In this document: positions 21,801 to 32,184 of the stretch, piece by piece
How the letters are laid out: every line of letters begins with the position of its first letter
Position numbering within the stretch: position 1 is the first letter of the stretch
NCBI GenBank assembly: GCA_030847615.1
Contig: JAUMIR010000003.1
Coordinates: 334,557,756 to 334,621,755 of the forward strand
Direction: 5' to 3'
Length of the DNA stretch: 64,000 nt
From: Gambelia wislizenii
Lineage: Eukaryota > Chordata > Lepidosauria > Squamata > Crotaphytidae
Program-made: the position numbers and the translations under genes
The notes under the pieces: model-generated
Seen by the model: only the letters and a program-made list of their open reading frames with translations
Database searches by the model: none
Told to the model about the DNA's origin: nothing

Positions 21801-22925
21801 AGCCATGATAGTACCATCCTTTAAAATATAACATTTGTTCCCTTTAAATTGTACTTCATAGCCCTCCTGTGTCAATTTAACAACAGAGAGCAAACACATT
21901 TTTAAATCAGGAACATACTGAACATTTTTTACATCCATGTTCAAACACTGTACAAAACATGTACCTTTACCCAAACATTTTGACTTGGATCCATCAGCCA
22001 AACTCACACTTGAGGGGCTAGTCTCTTTAAAGTCCTTAAAGAGTTCTCTATTATTGGAGATAAAAGCATTGCAGCTGCTATCCAGACACCATTGAGATAA
22101 ATTTCTATTTTGCTCCTTCACAGCTTGCAAAACAACTGCAGAAACAGTCATACTGGATGAAGCAGGCTTTTTTGCTTTCTTTGCTTTTTTTGCTTTGCAC
22201 TGTTTTGAAAAATGTCCTTCTTTCCCACAGTTCCAGCAAAGCTTAGATTTCACAGCAAAAGCTGGGATTTCACCCTTACTGGGGTCTTTGGAGCCATCTA
22301 CTGGATCATTTGTAGAATTGCGGGCTTTCGCCTGTACAGCCTTTTGAACAGGGGAATTTTTCCTCTCCAACCACTTGGCCTCTTCTTCCAACAAACGACC
22401 AGTAATAAAATTAATGGTCATATTTGCTGCTGCCATATTTTCGAAGGAAAATATTATGGCATCGAATTTTTCTGGTAGGCTTGATAGGAGAATATGACAT
22501 TTTTCTTGTTCAGTAAAATGCACATTTATCTCCTGCAACTGATGAAAATATTGGCGCAAAGTTGAAATGTGTGTGGCCACATCGCCATCTGGCTGCAGCT
22601 TTTGTCTATACAGCTTTCTTGTTAACATAAGTTGTGAACCAGTCCCAGCATGGACATAAACCTGCCGCAGTGCTTGCCAAATGTCCCTGGCCATGGCACA
22701 GCCTCGCACATACATCAACTGACTGTCCTCAATTGCCAAAATGAGAGATGCCTTTGCACGTTCCTCAGCTTGCTGTTGCAATACAGAAGCGCCTTGGGCA
22801 GGGGGGCCCAAAATGGGAGCGTGTATTAATTGTTGATGCAAATAAGCCTCCATCTTCACAGCCCACAAATGATAATTCTTATCATTTAACTTTTGGAAGG
22901 GAAACACTGCCGTACTCTGAGCCAT
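18842..22925 (-). pseudogene. copia-2 gag-pol, broken by frameshift, stop and insertion
   Basis: Segments in order: 22925-21030 carries Gag, a CX2CX4HX4C zinc knuckle (C230-C243), protease and integrase with SDRGGEF and SENG motifs. 21057-20764 and 20724-19792 carry the integrase end and RT. 19702-18842 carries the RT end and RNase H. Damage seen: a 1-base-type frameshift in a T run near 21060-21064; TAG at 20764-20766 in a glutamine run; and a 164-bp A/G-rich insertion (19637-19800) inside RT. The protease motif is D-S-S instead of D-S-G (codon 22074-22076), which should inactivate it. Downstream of the insertion RNase H is intact (ADLFTKAL). It could only move with help from another copy. 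Confidence 0.93.
19637..19800. repeat. 164-bp low-complexity insertion in copia-2 RT
   Basis: Purine-rich on the plus strand, with A and GAAA runs, and bounded by RT codons that would be adjacent in the family (ISL then SQVQKI). Its length shifts the frame by two. It is not a simple GT-AG intron, since no splice at its edges restores the frame. Origin unknown. Confidence 0.75.
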
Positions 22926-23245
22926 TGTCCATAAACTCTTTAGCCCCTCTCAACTGATTATCTGCTTCCCTCACACAGGGGTTGCTTACCAGCAGGGCGT
23001 TGTAAATGGTTCGGTCTCAGCAGTTCTCACAGCAGGCTTTCTCACTTTCCAGTCCCCTCCTTGCTGGGGTTGTCAGCTCTTGCCAGGCGTAGACAAAAGC
23101 AAGCTCCAACAGCTTCAAAGGAAAAAGACTTCACACCAAAGGGACAAGTTACCCAACTTGCCGCTTGTTCAAAGCCCCTCTCAGCTCAGGCTTAAACAAT
23201 TTGCAGCATAAGAGCTTCACGGCTCATAAACTCTTGAGCCAGCAA

Positions 23246-23264
23246 TCCTGGGCATCCCATAACC
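23246..23264 (-). other. primer-binding site of copia-2, interrupted tRNA-Met match
   Basis: The plus strand reads CTGGGC-ATC-CCATAACC next to the LTR. Without ATC it matches the initiator tRNA-Met anticodon arm used by copia-1. Only the eight or nine LTR-proximal bases pair continuously. Confidence 0.6.
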
Positions 23265-23753
23265 TGTCACAGGAATGTGCAGAGCGCAGTCACTCCCTGT
23301 TCATCCGAACAGGAGATATGCAACATAAACGTGTGCTTTGTGAGCAAACAAATACTCCTTTGGTGCAAAAGTAAGTCCATGCCAAAATTCTTTTAGGCTT
23401 TTATTAATAACAATTAAATAAAAGGAAAAACAATAACAGAAAACATTTAACCATGTTTTCTAGGTTCTCTCTAAGCAAGAGAGGTACACACAAACTTGAA
23501 GCTCTCTTCCATCTCAGGAACAAAACCAATATAACCCCTCCCAGTTATATAGTCCCTAACACTCAGTCCTTGGGAGAAACGAAAGTAGTCTCAAGTTTCC
23601 ATTTCTCACATACAATCCCCAAAGAACAGAATAACAAAACAGACAGATTTATGAACTTTTGATAACCAAATTGGCGCCTTACAATGTCTGGTGAAAAAAT
23701 TACTCAGGGAGGGGGAGACAGACTCCTGATCACAAAAACTATTTTCCCTGACA
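23265..23753 (-). repeat. 5' LTR of copia-2
   Basis: 489 bp, paired with 18320-18808 with four differences, followed by the second CCATC. Confidence 0.95.
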
Positions 23754-24150
23754 CCATCACCTCCCAAAAATAGTACTCTACAGTGAACTCACCACGGGTC
23801 AGAATAAGAGGGGCGCTCCAAAAAAGCAATACAAGCATGCCCTGAAACAATATCTCAGGCTTGGCCAAATTGATCACCAACAATGGTCCACCCTGGCCTC
23901 ACATCGGGAGGCATGGAGACGCACTATCCACAGTGCTGCAGCCTTATTTGAGAGCTCATGCCGAACAAGTCTTGAAGAGAAATGACAACGCAGAAAGAAT
24001 CACAACCTGGAAACATCACCCAAGGAGACCTTCTGCTGTGCTTTCTGCAACCAGACATGTTTATCTCGGATTGGCCTTTTCAATCATCAGTGCACTTGCA
24101 GAAAGCGTGGGATGAGTCCTTCCTGAATCTTCATTTGCGAAGAAAAGCCA

Positions 24151-25080
24151 GAGAGAGACTTAGTGGACCACAAGCTGAACATGAGTCAGCAGTGTGATGC
24201 AGCAGCTAAAAAAGCCAATGTGATTCTAGGCTGCATCAATAGGAATATAGTGTCTAGATCAAGGGAAGTAATAGTGCTACTCTATTCTGCTTTGGTCAGA
24301 CTTCGCCTGGAATACTGTGTCCAGTTCTGGGCACCACAATTCAAGAAGGATATTGAGAAGCTGGAACGTGTCCAGAGGAGGTTGACCAAAATGGTGGGAG
24401 GTCTGCAAGGCATGCCCTATGAAGAGTGGCATAGGGAGCTGGGTATGTTTAGCCTGGAGAAGAAAGGGTTAAGAGGTGACATGATAGCTGTGTTTAAATA
24501 TTTGAAGGGATGTCATACTGAGGATGGAGCAAGCTTGTTTTCTTCTGCTCCAGAAACATTACTTTTTTCCTGCTGCCTTCTCGCATGATGCCAGTGTCCT
24601 TTCGGTATTCTGTCATTCAGGTTTCATGAGGGAGGGAGCAAGGTAAAAGCACAGTTTTTTGCTAACTGGAAAAAACTGTTAGCAACTAATTGCGCTTTTA
24701 CCTTGTTCCCTCATGCAACCTGAAGGAGAGAACACCTGAAGGACACTGGCGTTATGTGGGAAGGCAGCAATAAATATTTCTGCTGCTTTGCTGCTTTTCT
24801 TACAAGTGCAATAAGTCCCTAGGACACTGAGAAATGGACTCAAACTACAGGAAAAGAGATTACACCTAAACTTTAGGAAGAACTTCCTCACAGTAAGAGC
24901 TGTTCAGCAGTGGAATACACTGCCTTGGAGTGTGGTGGAGTCTCCTTCTTTGGAGGTTTTTAAACAAAGGCTGGATGGCCATCTGTTGGGAATGCTTTGA
25001 TTGTGTTTTATTGCAGGGCAGGGGTTGGACTAGATGGCCCTTGTGATCTTTTCCAACTCTATGATTCTATGATTCTATAC
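24151..25080 (+). mobile_element. CR1 LINE 3' end, split by a family B MITE
   Basis: The frame 24163-24588 reads [19 protein letters not shown] and [19 protein letters not shown], the C-terminal end of CR1 ORF2. The 3' part resumes after 24818 (CAAACTACAGGAAAAGAGAT) and ends in the CR1-specific ATTCTATGATTCTAT tail. 5'-truncated, and dead because the frame is cut by the MITE. Confidence 0.92.
24560..24818. mobile_element. foldback MITE, family B copy 2
   Basis: The arms GTAAAAGCACAGTTTTTTGC and TAGCAACTAATTGCGCTTTTAC face each other near 24665, and AGTGTCCTTC pairs with GAAGGACACT further out. It interrupts the CR1 segment between CCAGA and TAGGACAC; a CTA-like 3-bp target is suggested but worn. 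Confidence 0.75.
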
Positions 25081-25177
25081 TGTAATAGAATCGACTAAGG
25101 AGCCAAGGACAACAGTTAAAACCAATCCATAATTAAACACTGCTTAGCATAGAAATGGGCAGCTTATTACCCTCTAG

Positions 25178-25262
25178 TGTTGTTGGACTACAACTCCCAC
25201 CATGTGTCATCATTGGATATACTACCTAGGGCTGATGGGACTTGTAGTCCAACAACATATGT
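25178..25262. mobile_element. short inverted-repeat element
   Basis: GTTGTTGGACTACAACTCCCA and TGGGACTTGTAGTCCAACAAC form the two arms around a 45-base middle. The motif recurs widely in reptile genomes from memory; family not assigned. Confidence 0.6.
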
Positions 25263-26875
25263 TGGGCTACAAATTCTCAGCAATGACTTAGCAGCAGCAT
25301 AAAGTAGTGAAGTGATGCAGTTTTACACAATGTTGCATTCCATAACAATTTTAGAATCCTAAGAAAGGGATTTTGGTGGTCTTTGTGAGGATTGTGCCCT
25401 GCTGTTTCAAAACTGCATTCTAGTTTGATTTCATCTATTTTGTATGCATCCTTGAAAATCTACTGTGTTTTAAAAGACAGGTTATAATTCTTTAAAATAA
25501 AATAATAAAAACTAAATTCTGTTAAAGTATCACATGCCTCTTTGATAACATGGTCACATTTTTATTCAGTTCCATTTGGTGCAGTTAGCTTGGAAGAACA
25601 TTCCAGTGGATAGAACTGAGAGCTTTTATCTAAATCATATATTTAGGATATCCCCAAATAAAATCTTGATGATCAATAGTATTTGATTATTTCATAGTGT
25701 GCTTATCGAGTACGCAGACCATAATTTGCCTTCCATCAGCATACTAAAAGCCAAGTCAATACACTCATTTTAGTAGTCCACTGTGAGAAATAGCTATAGA
25801 AAATTGCACCTTTTTACTGATAACACATTTGCTCCATTTATGTATTCTGCTTAAAGCAGCTCACCTGGTTTTAAAGTTGAAAATGCTTTTTATTGCATTT
25901 TGCTCCTCTTAGCTTGGCAGATCTTTTTTTATTTAAGGAAGCATAAAAGAACAAAATTTCCCTGTTCATAGAAAGTTCAATTAGAGGCTGTATTAGACAG
26001 AAATTTCAAAATTCCAGCTGTAGGTACACATTAGTACACTGGCTTAAAACCAATAAATTTCCCTTGGTTTAAAAAAAACGTGTCAACTGAGAATAGTAGG
26101 ATCATCTTCTACTATTTTTCATGGAGCTTTAAAAAGGAATTAGGCAAATTCATGGTGTGGAACATCATCAATGGCTACTAGTCATGCTGGCTGTATCGAG
26201 CTTTCAAGTTCAGAGGCAACATAATGCCAATGAATACCTGATGCAGAGGAGAAACAATGGCTGGGAGATTTTGCCTTCAGAGTCTAGTCTGGGCTCAGCA
26301 GCAGCTAGTGACTCCCATATCAGTGGAGCAACAAGTCCACTCTGGGTTTTAGTCCAAACTTAAGGAGTTGTGCAAGGTGATTAATATACTTTAGGAACTG
26401 GGTTCAGCACCTTGGAAAGCTCATTCAAGTTCAGACTAAAAACCAGTGGAGATTCACCAGCCCCACTGACTTGGGAGATACCAGTCACCACATCTTGGGC
26501 TTACTGGGAGTGTATGGCTGGCCATTGTGAAAAGTAAGATGCTGGACTTAATGGTCGATTGGTCTGATTCAGGAGGAATCTTCCTTTCAATCTACATTCA
26601 GAACTTCAGAAAGTTCATTTTTTGGACTTCAACCCCCAGAATTCTCCAGGTAGTATGGCCACTACTTAGGGTGGGTGAGGAATTTGTGAAGCTATAATCC
26701 AAACAACTAATTTTCCAAACTTTGCATACATTGTTAAATTCCTGACAATAGAAACCTTCAAACTTACGGAATTTTCTGTTGCTCAGAAACAGGCAGTGTG
26801 CCTCCTGTTTCCCTTTTTCTTTCCTCCTAGCCTAGCTGGTGGGAAAATTTTGGCTGGCATCCTGTAAGTGAAGTA
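25263..26875. other. unclassified sequence
   Basis: A/T-rich, no gene or repeat recognised. Short frames here lack any conserved motif. Confidence 0.4.
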
Positions 26876-26991
26876 TGGTAGCATAAGTATGCAAAGGGAT
26901 ATTGTAGCATTTTTGAGACTAATTGAGAGAAAGTTTCCAGTATAAACTTTTGTAGACTGACTCTACTTCATTAGATGCATCTAATGAAGTA

Positions 26992-27221
26992 CAGTTGTCC
27001 CTTCATATTCCCTGGGATTTGATTCCAGGACCCCCTGTGGATACCAAAATCCATGAAAACTCAAGTCCCATTATATGCAATGGCATAGCAAAATGGTGAC
27101 CCTTATATAAGATGGCAAAATCAAGGTTTGCTTTTTGGATTATTATTTTTTTAAGAATAATTTCAAGCCGTGAATACTTAAATCCATAGATACCAAATCT
27201 GTGGATGCAGAGAGAGAACTG
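26992..27221. mobile_element. pogo/Tigger-like non-autonomous element, MER2-like
   Basis: 230 bp, CAGTTGTCCC...GAGAGAACTG ends with TA on each side (26990-26991 and 27222-27223), the Tc1/mariner signature. The interior CCAGGACCCCCTGTGGATACC resembles mammalian MER2 from memory. Non-coding. Confidence 0.85.
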
Positions 27222-27262
27222 TAGACTCCATCTACAAAAGCTTATGCTACAAACTTCTTTTT

Positions 27263-27838
27263 TGAGATAATCAGATGTGAAAACAATGGTGTTATAACAA
27301 CGCCATGAGATCGCAAAAGGGCTTAATTATAAGATGATAATGTCCCCCATTGTCTCTCAAGCATTCCGCTGCAGTTCAGAGGCCGTTCTTTTTTATTGAT
27401 GGAGGGAATGGATCTCCCATGGCATTTCTGTCCTGGATTTGCCTCTGTGCAACAAAGTGGCCCATTTTGCTGGCGAGATTCCAGTGTCAATGGGTGATCC
27501 TGCCAGAACACTTCCGGGTGAGATTGGGACATCCTGGTAAACTACTCTCTTTTTTGTGCCCTCCCTGGGTTACTTGGGACCTTTAAAATGTGTTAAGGTG
27601 CTTTGTGCAACTTTAAATGTCTTTATTTTGTTTTTACTTTTAAATTTCCCACATGACAAAGTCTCACAGGATTTTGAGCAAGGAAGTGAATGGGGCTCAG
27701 TTCACTTCCTCTTTATTGCCAGAGGAACTTTGCTGGGAGAAGAAGGTAAGTGTGGGGGGAGATTTCTTTGCTGGCACAGAAATGGTTTATTTTATGCCAG
27801 CAAAAGAATGTTTTAAAATGGGTCATCTGATAATCTCC
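27263..27838 (+). mobile_element. MITE family A copy 6
   Basis: About 576 bp, ends GAGATAATCAGATG and CATCTGATAATCTCC. It shares GGGTGAGATTGGGACATCC and the GGAAGTGAATGGGGCTCAGTTCACTTCC hairpin region near 27684-27712 with the other copies. No clear duplication at this site. Confidence 0.85.
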
Positions 27839-27909
27839 TGAGTTTCAAAGATGCTACCATATTCCTTTGCATACTGATCCACACTAACACGGCTATATCT
27901 TTGAATTCT

Positions 27910-30689
27910 ACCACTATGGTAGCATAAATCCAACTTGCATCATCATAACTCACTTTTTTGTTATTGTGGAATCTGGAATTCTGTACTGACTGTCCAATGA
28001 CATGAATCTCTCCCAAGCCATCTTTTCTGTGCTTTGCTCCCACCGTTAAAAATGCCCATTTCCTGGTGGGTGGAGAGTAGAGAGGATGGTCAAGAAGTGA
28101 CCAGCTATGTTCCATGATAACAGAGATCTTCTTGGACCTCTCAGCAATCCTCTATACCTGAGGATGATTCCATTGATGTGCATCCAGCTGTAGGAAAATA
28201 GATGATGTTTCTCTGCTGCTGCCCCTGCTTTCCACTAGCCAGGAAATGGCCATGTTGGGTGGGTGGGGGAAGCTGCATCAGAGAAAAGGTGGTTTGTGCA
28301 GGAATGGATGGGGGGTGTATCATAGTTACGCATGTGCAATACATGTCCTGATTCAGCATCTTCACCTTCTTTTCCCCTGCTGTCAAGGACCAAGAGCTGC
28401 AAGTCAGAGACAGGTGGAGATGGAGATAGTAACACATTGTTAGAGACAAAATTGGGTTAGGCATCCACTTTTCTTCCTCTCTCTGTCATGATCTTTTAGT
28501 GGTCATTCCTCTATTTTGCCACCGGTATGAAATTAGGTCAAGGGCCCAGGGGCTAGAGCTTGCCCACACCAGCCTATTTCCTTTGTCATATTGCATTGCC
28601 ACCATGTATGGAAGGCTCCAGACATTTCTTAGTGCCCTCAATGTCTTGGTGATGGTAGCAACAAAGACATGCCATATATGAACAGGTGTATGCTGCTACT
28701 TCTTAGATCATTCTTAGGAGAACACCTTCTGGGAGGAAGGAAGAGATGCAAATGGAACATATTGAATGTACTTATTTATAACTTTGAACATAATGGCCTG
28801 GATCTTATTAGTTAGCCTGAACTTGAGTAGATCTGCTTAATCAATGGGATTTGCCTATGTGTTGACTAAGCAATTGAATCAATGGGTCTACTCTAGTTGG
28901 GAGCAACAGTATTTCTGTCAATGTATTATGAGAGCATCTGGCATTGAGTGTATGCATGTGCCTGTTTGCACAAGTGATGTTTGGTTCACTGTGGAGGGAT
29001 AATAATGAGGGAACCATGGAAGCTTCCATCTCAAGCTCATTATCACTGTGAGGATTGGAATGGTGGGATGTAATAAAAGCAAATAACAAAAATTTCTGGA
29101 AGTTGAAGTGGCAAATGAGCATTTGAAAGATGTAATTCAAGGAATAATTTCTACCTGACAATTTGCTACATCACAGGCAAAAATAAATAGAACAAGTTTT
29201 TTCCACCCTGTATGTGAGATCATGATAGTTTTTTTTCCCCGCAAAGATTTTTTACTCTTGGGACATTGATGATTGGTGTGAAAAATTCATTTGCAGCTAA
29301 AGCTTGTTTATGCATGTTAAAAAAAATAAAAACTTGTGCAGAAAGTAGCGTGGTGTTGTTGTTTTTGTTGTTGTTTTTTGTTTGGTTTTTTTTTTTGCAA
29401 AATAGTTTTCTGCTCCATTTTTTTGAGCAGAACACAGAGGGGGATTTGTGCAAATATTTTTTTCCTCAAAGATGTGCTGAATTACCAAATAAATAAATAA
29501 ATAAATAAATCATATGGATTGACAATTTCCCCAAGGAAACATCCTATCTTGTTGAGGATGGGAAAATTTGTGTTTGTACTTTACATCCCAAATGGATGAT
29601 GAAGATGATGATGAAAGTGGTGGTGGTGGTGACCACCACGGTTAATGCTGTCTAAGCTTGGAACAGAACTTTTCCATAGTGTCTGTCAAATGATGGGTTT
29701 CCTCCAAAAAGTGGTTTCTTTGCCTTAGCCCAATATTCTGCCAAAATTATAGGTATTTAGGAAAAGGATAAAATAAAAATCTAGTTTGTTAGTATGCTTT
29801 AGTAAATGTCATCAGCATAAATAATTTACTGATCAATTATGAGTATTGATGTGAAGCAATTGTCATTATCAGATCATGAGTACCTGTTTTAAATTCTACT
29901 TTTATTGCTGATTATTCTGTTGCATATTTTTTTTTGTCGTCATTATGTGGGAAAAGGGTTATACTATTTTATGAACAAAACTATAAACAAATCTGCACAG
30001 AAGCTACAAAAAAAAAAGAGCAGCCTTGCAAAAGCTGGGTAGGAGCAGCTAAAATGGTTATGAATTACAAGAAGTCACAATATGAACAAAGTTTTTCAGG
30101 ACTCCTGTGAATTATAGAAAGTCACAATGTTAATGAAGTTTTGTAGCAGTTTTACTGGACACTTCTTATAAAGCATATCTTATTTTCCAAAAAGTAGTGT
30201 GCCAACCAGACTTTGGAGATATATATGAACATTCTCCTTTGAGAGGCAAGTACTTTGTTATAGGTCATAAAGAAGCACCTTAATTGACAGCTGTGGGCCA
30301 AAGGTTTCCCTATCAGGGGATGATGAGTTTTGTTGTGAGAGACAAGTGGATTTACAATAGGAATGAATTAGACCCACTGAGTGTAATTCATTTCTCTTTC
30401 CTCTGGCTGAAGACTTTGAACACTTGTCAGATGCAATGTTGAACTTGAAATCATAGGAAGTACAATACTACTTACCTTTATATTTTTAAAATCCACATTC
30501 CTATTTACTTTTAGTGAAATAGGATCTACACTGCATACCTGTTCACCCAACAGATGTGTGTCAAATTAATGCATGGGCAAGAGCAGCACTGAAAACACTG
30601 ACTCCAGCACACTGACTCCATTATATATTGATATAATGCCATATATTGATACAATTTGACTGCCAGGAGAAAGAGAACAAATACCTTTA
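27910..30689. other. unclassified sequence with an (AAAT)n run
   Basis: No gene seen. Contains T-rich runs near 29230 and 29385, (AAAT)n at 29487-29510, and GAT/GGT triplet runs at 29594-29633. The rest is unrecognised, A/T-rich sequence. Confidence 0.4.
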
Positions 30690-30691
30690 TA

Positions 30692-31018
30692 CAGATTGAG
30701 TATCCCTTATCTGAAATGCTAGGGGCTAGAAGTGTTCCTTATTTCAGATTTTTTCAAATTTTGGAATACTTGCATATACATAATGAGATATCTTGGAGAT
30801 GGAACCCAAGTCTAAACATGAAATACATATAGACCTTATACACATGGCCTGAAGGTAATTGTATACACAATATTTTCAATAATTTTGTGCATGAAACAAA
30901 GTTTGTGTGCATGGAACCATCAGAAAGCAAAGATGTCACTCTCAGCCACCCTTGTTGACAATTTTAGATTTTGGAGTATTTTGGATTTTGGATTTCCAAA
31001 TTAAGGATACTCAACTTG
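30692..31018. mobile_element. pogo/Tigger-like element, Tigger7/MER44-like
   Basis: 327 bp with ends CAGATTGAGTATCCCTTATC and AAGGATACTCAACTTG, flanked by TA (30690-30691 and 31019-31020). Interior blocks CATATACATAATGAGATATC and ATTTTGTGCATGAAACAAAG match my memory of the mammalian Tigger7/MER44 consensus closely. No transposase frame. Confidence 0.85.
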
Positions 31019-31027
31019 TATTTGGGA

Positions 31028-31180
31028 GGAAAAAGTTTGTAGCATTCATAGACTCAGTCTGCTTCATCAAATGCAGTCTAGAAAAACTTACGTTATGAAC
31101 TTATTTCTCTCAGTCTCAAAAGTGCTGCAGGATTTCTTTATATGCTGATACAGACTATCATGGCTATGTCTTTGAATGTC
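31028..31180. mobile_element. half copy of element F
   Basis: TCTCAGTCTCAAAAGTGCTGCAGG...ATGCTGATACAGACTATCATGG matches the right arm of the element at 26876-27906. Confidence 0.6.
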
Positions 31181-31194
31181 TTTTTATTTAGGCA

Positions 31195-31430
31195 GGGCCT
31201 TTGGCTCTTAAACTCAATGTGGCAGAAGTTTCTTTTAATGGAAAGTGCTGTGCTTTATATTTTTATTTTAAGTTAAATGTATTTTAAATGGTTTTAAATT
31301 TAGTGTTTTTAACAAGACTATTTATTTAGTGTTTTTTAAACTTTTGTATTAATTGGTTTTAGCTGTACTCTGTTTACACTGAGTGGTAAGCTGCTTTGAA
31401 CAAGGGTGGGCTATAACTAAATAGATAACC
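31195..31430 (+). mobile_element. L2-type LINE 3' end fragment
   Basis: A T-rich 3' untranslated region followed by GGTAAGCTGCTTTGAACAAG and GGTGGGCTATAACTAAATA, the usual end of reptile L2 copies. No coding part remains. Confidence 0.65.
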
Positions 31431-31944
31431 ACATAAAGACACCTTCTCTACCATAATTTCTGCTGCAATCATGGATATTAAGGGCAGTATTACATGACAA
31501 TCGTCACATCAGTATCAGGCTGCTTGGGACAACCCTCATCCCTGCTTGGAAAAGTTACCCTTTTGGATAGCACACATGCTGTAACCATGTTGACCTCAGT
31601 ATTCTGGGAGATATATCCAACCTAACTTACTGTTCACATGGTGAGTTTTCCATGAATGGATAGGGCTATACATGCTGTGGGACTAGGAACTACTTGTTCC
31701 TCAAACTGACTTATGTACCAACAGGTCAACATAGGAAATTTATGACAATGGAAATCAATCACTCTAATACTGATCTTTGCAGATCATGGGGAAATTACTT
31801 TTTTGGATAACAGTTCTCCAAATCCCCCAATAGCATGGCTAGCCCAGAAAAGTAACTTTCCCATGTTCTAGATCTTTGACAGGGGTCTGGAATAGAGAGA
31901 GATCCAAAATATGACAGAAGTAATTAACTTAATATCAGTCTACA

Positions 31945-31945
<1 letters not shown>

Positions 31946-31983
<38 letters not shown>

Positions 31984-32184
31984 TGATGTTGTGTGCCTTC
32001 AAGCCATTTCTGACTTATGGCAACCCTAAGGTGAACCTATCACAGGGTTTTCTGAGCAAGATTTATTCAGAAGGGGTTTGTCTCTGAGGATGAGAGATTA
32101 GGGATTCCATGGTTAAGTGAGGATTTGAACTGGTCTCCAGAGTCATAGTCCAGTGCTAAAACCACTATACCATGCTGGCCCTCT
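31946..32184 (-). mobile_element. tRNA-derived CORE/MIR-like SINE, full length
   Basis: On the plus strand a (TTG)n(CTG)n tail precedes TGTGCCTTCAAGCCATTTC, then GGTTTTCTGAGCAAG, and the tRNA-like head ends CCACTATACCATGCTGGC. On the minus strand the head carries a B-box-like GTTCAAATCC. Confidence 0.85.

Larger units (their letters stand above)
18320..23753 (-). mobile_element. Ty1/copia retrotransposon copia-2, full length but broken
   Basis: A 5434-bp element with 489-bp LTRs (18320-18808 and 23265-23753) that begin TGTCACAGG and end CCCTGACA. Perfect 5-bp target duplication CCATC (18315-18319 and 23754-23758). It is a different family from copia-1: the LTRs are unrelated and the proteins are clearly divergent. 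By eye the LTRs differ at four sites (18381, 18386, 18664, 18784), under 1%, so the insertion is young although the coding region is damaged. Confidence 0.96.
17985..24150 (+). pseudogene. non-LTR retrotransposon C-terminal remnant, split by copia-2
   Basis: Left part 17985-18319 and right part 23754-about 24150 join across copia-2. The left part carries frames reading KAYSAFGRLYKRIWSNKH and LRWAGHVSRMEDH. The right part continues with HLPKIVLYSEL and ends in a cysteine-rich motif FCCAFCNQTCLSRIGL. These match the C-terminal part of a LINE ORF common in animal genomes; I place it in an RTE-like group only tentatively. Frameshifts (around 18060 and 18180) show it is dead. The CCATC at the break is duplicated by copia-2. 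Confidence 0.7.
26876..27906. mobile_element. inverted-repeat element F, twice interrupted
   Basis: Left arm TAGCATAAGTATGCAAAGGGA...ACTTTTGTAGACT and right arm CTACAAAAGCTTATGCTACAA...CCTTTGCATACTGATCC mirror each other. The copy is cut at 26992-27221 by a Tigger-like element and at 27263-27838 by a family A MITE. A half copy lies at 31028-31180. Family not identified. Confidence 0.65.

Noticed and set aside
18508..23662. 69-codon frames repeated at 18508, 23165 and 23453
   Set aside because: LTR copies of copia-2, no coding evidence.
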